Source: SZUA-430 sp040080835 (GTDB lineage Bacteria; Pseudomonadota; Alphaproteobacteria; Micropepsales; Micropepsaceae). From it: DNA of 64,000 bases. Below, one piece after another: positions 60,849 to 64,000 of this stretch (within the stretch, counting starts at the first letter, position 1; each line of letters begins with the position of its first letter). The DNA is taken from the NCBI GenBank assembly GCA_040080835.1, contig JBEBHP010000004.1, forward strand, positions 62,001-126,000, read 5' to 3'. The notes under the pieces were generated by a model. The model saw nothing but the letters and a program-made list of their open reading frames with translations, was not told where the DNA came from and did not search any database. The translations under genes were made by a program, and so were the position numbers.

Positions 60849-62162
60849 ATGACGTCTGAGGTCATGCTTTTGAACGTTCAGGGCGGGGCCCTGGCGGCTG
60901 ACAGTGCGCTGACAGCAATCGAGTATCACGACGACGGCAGTGCGACGGTCCGCTACCAGACCGGGGTCGACAAGGTGTTCCTGCTGGAGCCCTCGATGCC
61001 CGTCGCCGCGATGATCTTCGATGTCGCCGAGTTCTATCGCTATCCCTGGGGTTCGATCTTCGAGGCTTTCAAGACAGTGGTTCCCAGGCGCGGGGACACA
61101 GTCCAGAAGGTTGCGCAGTCGCTGGTCGGCTTCCTTGCGAAGTGGACGTCCGGCGGCGACGCCAAGGCGCAAAAACTGCTGCCAATCGAAGAGGGGCAGG
61201 AGCGGCTGAATTTTGCGATCTTTATCGCAGCGCTGGTGCAGCGCTTCCAGCAATGTGTTGAACTGGCAGGAGACCGCAAATCTTCCCGACCGGATGCTGC
61301 CGTCGTCACGCGTGCGCTAGACATGCTGCGCTTCGAGACGCAGTACGCCGGCGACTATTTCCAGAATCTTTTCCTGCCGCATGGCCAGCCACCGCAGAAG
61401 CGACCTCTGATTGGCGAGAGTTCGAACCGGCTGGTTCAGCTGATCGACCAGTACATGCAACGGCTTGTCGGCGGCATGACGGACTCGGTCTTTGGTGAGG
61501 GCGTTGTTTCCCAGGGTTCGAAGAATACTCTTGCGGAGATTGCGGTTGGTTCGTGCCTGACTGACTGGATGCCGCCAGGCGTTCCGAAGACAGGCATCGT
61601 GTTTGCGGGATTTGGCAGGGATGAGGTTCGCCCGTCCTATATTGATATTCGCATCGGATCGGCCTTTGCCGGGCTCGTGAAGTATCAACTGGTTTCGAGC
61701 GGTGCGCCGTCGAACGCGGAACCCGCCGTCATTCAGTCCTATGCGCAGGCTGACCTGATCGATGCACTTCTGCGTGGCGCACAGCCTGGTTACAAATACG
61801 TGTTGTTCCAGCTGATGCGTCAGGGCATTGACTCGCTGCTGAATGCGGTGTCGACCGAGATTGGAAAGAAGGACACCGGACTTGCGAAGTCCGTGTTGCA
61901 GACATTCGACCAGGCGCCGCTTGCGGTCTCGCGCGCGATCCTGATGGCAGGTGATGATATTGCCAAGCATGCCATGGAGATGCGGGTAGCGGACGTCGTG
62001 AACTCGGCGTCACCTGAGATGCTCGCGGACTATGCAACGAAGCTTGTGGTGTTGTCCGTGATCGAGCACGAACTGACAGGCAGCCAGTCAGTGGCGCAGC
62101 CCATTCTCGCCATTCGTTTGAACAAGGGGCAGGCGGAGTGGATTCGCCACAACATGGGTTGA
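60849..62162 (+). CDS. candidate proteasome-like Ntn-hydrolase protein, uncharacterised
   Basis: A 437-residue protein. After Met removal, Thr1 is followed by Asp17 in GGALAADSALT and Lys41 in GVDKVFLLE; these match in order the Thr1/Asp17/Lys33 triad of HslV and proteasome beta subunits, with Lys offset by an insertion. AMIFDVAEFYRYPWGSIFEAF resembles the next strand and helix of that fold. Later blocks, TGIVFAGFGRDEVRPSYIDIRIG and a helical C-terminus, are not assigned. I infer an Ntn-type peptidase or a decayed relative. ATG 60849 is the start that puts Thr second. A 149-residue gene follows after 4 bases. Confidence 0.7.
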   Translation: MTSEVMLLNVQGGALAADSALTAIEYHDDGSATVRYQTGVDKVFLLEPSMPVAAMIFDVAEFYRYPWGSIFEAFKTVVPRRGDTVQKVAQSLVGFLAKWTSGGDAKAQKLLPIEEGQERLNFAIFIAALVQRFQQCVELAGDRKSSRPDAAVVTRALDMLRFETQYAGDYFQNLFLPHGQPPQKRPLIGESSNRLVQLIDQYMQRLVGGMTDSVFGEGVVSQGSKNTLAEIAVGSCLTDWMPPGVPKTGIVFAGFGRDEVRPSYIDIRIGSAFAGLVKYQLVSSGAPSNAEPAVIQSYAQADLIDALLRGAQPGYKYVLFQLMRQGIDSLLNAVSTEIGKKDTGLAKSVLQTFDQAPLAVSRAILMAGDDIAKHAMEMRVADVVNSASPEMLADYATKLVVLSVIEHELTGSQSVAQPILAIRLNKGQAEWIRHNMG

Positions 62163-62166
62163 ACCG

Positions 62167-62616
62167 ATGAAACGCAAGGACAAAGGGCCGAAGCCCGTTG
62201 CAAGCATCGTGAATTCGCTGCTCGAGGATGCGCGCAAGTCGCGCTCTGATGGGCCTTCGTCGCCGCTCTATGGTGCGCGTGCGCAGCTGTCGACGACGCT
62301 GAACCAGGCCGGGACCTTGCTTGCAAAGCTTGACCGGGATGTGCCGCCGGCGCCGCGTTCGTCGCTGTTGCAGACCGTGCTGGGAATTTCCGCGGCGAAA
62401 CCCGTGGTGAAAAAGAGGTCGTGGTTTTTTGCCAGTGCCGAACCGCTGGGAAGCCTGAACGCGCGCAAGATTGAACAGCTGCTGAAGGCTGCATCGAAAG
62501 ATGGCAAGAGGTTGATGCTGGACACGCCGCCTGCGGTGCGCGGTGCGGACGCGGAAGATGTGCACTGCGTGCTGCCCGAAGGTGCCGCTGATCCGGTGTG
62601 CGAGCCGAGGAAGTAA
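62167..62616 (+). CDS. small basic protein downstream of the Ntn-like gene, unknown
   Basis: A 149-residue soluble protein with no signal or membrane segments. It is rich in Lys, Ser, Ala and Pro, and the first 60 residues look flexible, while ARKIEQLLKAASKDGKRLML forms a likely helix. One Cys pair is near the end (VHCVLPEGAADPVCEP). It is 4 bases after the Ntn-like gene, so it is probably co-translated and may be its partner or adapter. No family is recognised. Confidence 0.65.
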   Translation: MKRKDKGPKPVASIVNSLLEDARKSRSDGPSSPLYGARAQLSTTLNQAGTLLAKLDRDVPPAPRSSLLQTVLGISAAKPVVKKRSWFFASAEPLGSLNARKIEQLLKAASKDGKRLMLDTPPAVRGADAEDVHCVLPEGAADPVCEPRK

Positions 62617-62629
62617 TCCCAACACTTTG

Positions 62630-62682
62630 TGTCATCCTGCTTGCAATGCGGCACGTAGCGGTGCAGTGCGTTCAGGATGACA
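62630..62682. terminator. palindromic hairpin after the Ntn-like operon
   Basis: TGTCATCCTG (62630-62639) pairs perfectly with CAGGATGACA (62673-62682). The inside is imperfectly complementary. It lies 14 bases after the stop and would act as a terminator or as a REP-like unit; no clear T tract follows. Confidence 0.55.
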
Positions 62683-62727
62683 AGACTTTGGGGGTGCTAA
62701 AAGGCGCGGCGCAAATGCTAGCTGCGT

Positions 62728-62803
62728 CAATTTGTTCTCTTTTTGTTTTCGGCGCTTTCGGCTCTATTCGGCGCTTCAGATGGATAGTGTAGGAATCTGT
62801 GCC
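62728..62803 (+). repeat. 76-bp dispersed repeat, copy B
   Basis: Same sequence as 20213-20288 with two differences over 76 bases, also between convergent genes (small unknown gene and LOG). GTTC-TCTTTTT-GTTT at 62734-62748 resembles the alphaproteobacterial LexA box with one mismatch. Unlike copy A it is not followed by a strong GC hairpin with a T tract. Confidence 0.9.
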
Positions 62804-62823
62804 GGGATGCCGCGGTGAGGAAA

Positions 62824-63582
62824 TTATTCCCGCAGGGCATGCAGCGCGAGACCGGCGTCGATCAGGTTTTGCCAGATCTCCTCGGCTGAATTGGCAAAGC
62901 TGAACAGCTCGAGATCTTTCGGTTCTATCGCGTGCTCGTCGATCATCGCCTGGAAGTTGATCACGCGTGTCCAGTAGTCCCTGTCAAAAAGGACAACGGG
63001 AATTTTGCTGACTTTGCCGGTTTGCAGAAGCGTCAGGATTTCAAACAGCTCGTCCAGCGTTCCGAAGCCTCCTGGAAATACCACCAGGCCGTTGGCGCGC
63101 ATCGCAAGATGCATCTTGCGCATCGCAAAATAGTGGAACTGGAACGTCAGTTCCGGTGTCGAAAAGGTGTTGGGTTCCTGCTCGTGCGGAAGGCGGATAT
63201 TGAAGCCGATCGACAGCGCGCCTGCATCTGCGGCGCCCCGGTTAGCGGCTTCCATGATGCCTGGGCCGCCTCCAGTTGCTATGACGTTGTCGTGCACGCC
63301 ATTGTTCTTGACCAGCGACCCGCCGCGCTCGGATGCAATGCGTCCGAAGGCGCGCGCCTCCTGGTAACGGCGTGAATCAGGGTTTGTGCGGGCCGAGCCA
63401 AATACGACGATGGTCGAGCGAATGCCGGCGGAACGCAGGTACTCTTCAGCCTTTTCGTATTCCAGCAGGAAGCGGACGCCCCGCATGGAATCACCGAGCA
63501 GGAAGTGCTCGTCGATTGCGGGGAGCCGGTAGCTCGGGGACAGCAAGGCCTTGCGGGAGCCTGTGGATTTCTTTTTGGACAT
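62824..63582 (-). CDS. LOG family protein (cytokinin riboside 5'-monophosphate phosphoribohydrolase-like)
   Basis: A 252-residue LOG/lysine-decarboxylase-like protein. Conserved are VVFGSARTNPDSRRYQEAR, GGGPGIMEAANRGAADAG and the PGGFGTLDELFE motif; the first and last form the active site that cleaves ribosyl phosphates from adenine derivatives. The N-terminal 50 residues are an extra basic segment. ATG 63582 (MSKKKS) is chosen; the longer frame from 63708 overlaps the divergent gene. It is cytosolic. Confidence 0.9.
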   Translation of the reverse strand: MSKKKSTGSRKALLSPSYRLPAIDEHFLLGDSMRGVRFLLEYEKAEEYLRSAGIRSTIVVFGSARTNPDSRRYQEARAFGRIASERGGSLVKNNGVHDNVIATGGGPGIMEAANRGAADAGALSIGFNIRLPHEQEPNTFSTPELTFQFHYFAMRKMHLAMRANGLVVFPGGFGTLDELFEILTLLQTGKVSKIPVVLFDRDYWTRVINFQAMIDEHAIEPKDLELFSFANSAEEIWQNLIDAGLALHALRE

Positions 63583-63685
63583 GATCGGGATGGTCTTTTG
63601 TGAGCAGAAAATTGCGTATTTGTCGAAACCACGCGGTGAGCAACGGCTTGTGGGCCGGTCTTTATGAGGGGTTATACTGCACGGT

Positions 63686-64000
63686 ATGGAAACTGCAGCA
63701 ATCATCATTGTCCTGGTATCGGCCGCGGTCGCTGCCGGCGCCGGACTGGCAAGTGCCTGGGTATTCAGTCGGTATCGCGGGCTGACCTATCCGCTGTACT
63801 GGTTTGCCATCGCGGGTGCTGTTCTGGGGGCACTGGTTTCCTTCATGATCATTGCGGACTGGCCAATTCGGCTGTTCCGTTCGGGCGAGCAGGTGCAGAT
63901 CGAACTGGTAACACCGTACATGGCAGCCCTCAGGGCACATGAGCCGCAACTCTATGAGCGTGTCCTCACGCTTGCGGATCGTGACCAGCAGGACGGGCGC
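63686..64000 (+). CDS. membrane protein of unknown function, 5' part
   Basis: The frame is open from ATG 63686 to the window edge, 105 codons with no stop, so the gene is truncated. Two hydrophobic helices (residues about 4-26 and 38-58) are followed by a polar part (RSGEQVQIELVTPYMAALRAHEPQLYERVLTLADRDQQDG) that is probably cytoplasmic or periplasmic. I do not recognise the family. It is divergent from LOG with about 100 bases between start codons. Confidence 0.7.
   Translation, partial: METAAIIIVLVSAAVAAGAGLASAWVFSRYRGLTYPLYWFAIAGAVLGALVSFMIIADWPIRLFRSGEQVQIELVTPYMAALRAHEPQLYERVLTLADRDQQDGR

Overview
The window is ordinary-looking bacterial chromosome at roughly 60% GC. It is almost fully coding: no gene-free stretch exceeds 300 bases, and I see no rRNA, tRNA, insertion sequence, prophage or CRISPR array. 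Gene content points to an alphaproteobacterium, with a Caulobacterales/Hyphomonadaceae-like lineage as my best guess (inference). The pointers are an aapJQMP-type L-amino-acid ABC transporter, a DUF2336 protein, a DUF2061 protein, M13 peptidases, many acyl-CoA and flavin enzymes, and frequent ATGA overlaps with GTG or TTG starts.

Layout. 1-8.8 kb: 5' end of an acyl-CoA carboxyltransferase, hisI overlapping metC, the divergent aapJQMP operon, a small secreted protein, then a cysK-sseA-GNAT chain; amino-acid uptake and sulfur metabolism dominate. 8.9-16.2 kb (minus): a SAM/adenylyl-cyclase/ATPase/TPR regulator next to a histidine phosphatase, a shortened GH29 fucosidase, gamma-glutamyltranspeptidase and a Rap1a-like secreted protein. 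16.3-25.1 kb: CDP-alcohol phosphatidyltransferase coupled to an acyl-CoA dehydrogenase, DUF1428, a histidine kinase, nitronate monooxygenase, TraB/GumN, a two-piece YeeE/YedE transporter and prfC. 25.1-31.9 kb (minus): a beta-barrel, DUF2336, and a PLP decarboxylase/acyl-CoA dehydrogenase/acyl-CoA ligase/lipoprotein operon. 32-38.2 kb (plus): a membrane-anchored LuxR-type regulator, VOC, DUF4199, a Baeyer-Villiger monooxygenase, a Cys-rich small protein, GFA, an alpha/beta hydrolase and a luciferase-like oxidoreductase. 38.3-45.7 kb: two M13 metallopeptidases enclosing DUF6498, M23 and MFS genes. 46-51.3 kb (plus): a PHP-type DUF3604 / PpiC / HupE-UreJ triad and an XRE regulator. 51.3-55.2 kb (minus): two Cache-type sensors without output domains, and a cold-shock region including a CSD-RGG-VOC fusion. 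55.4-59.1 kb: an Fe-S-type regulator divergent from a Rieske-fusion/SDR/HCCA-isomerase operon. 59.2-64 kb: small membrane proteins, an FMN reductase, a proteasome-like Ntn-hydrolase candidate with a small partner, LOG, and a truncated membrane protein.

The most notable items are: the cold-shock/RGG/glyoxalase-fold fusion; the 437-residue protein with a Thr1/Asp17/Lys arrangement like HslV; the Rieske-fusion operon facing a Cys-rich regulator, with repeated and palindromic operator candidates; a 76-bp repeat present twice at 74/76 identity in convergent gaps; and the sensor pair lacking output domains. Identifications come from reading motifs by eye; no database search was possible.
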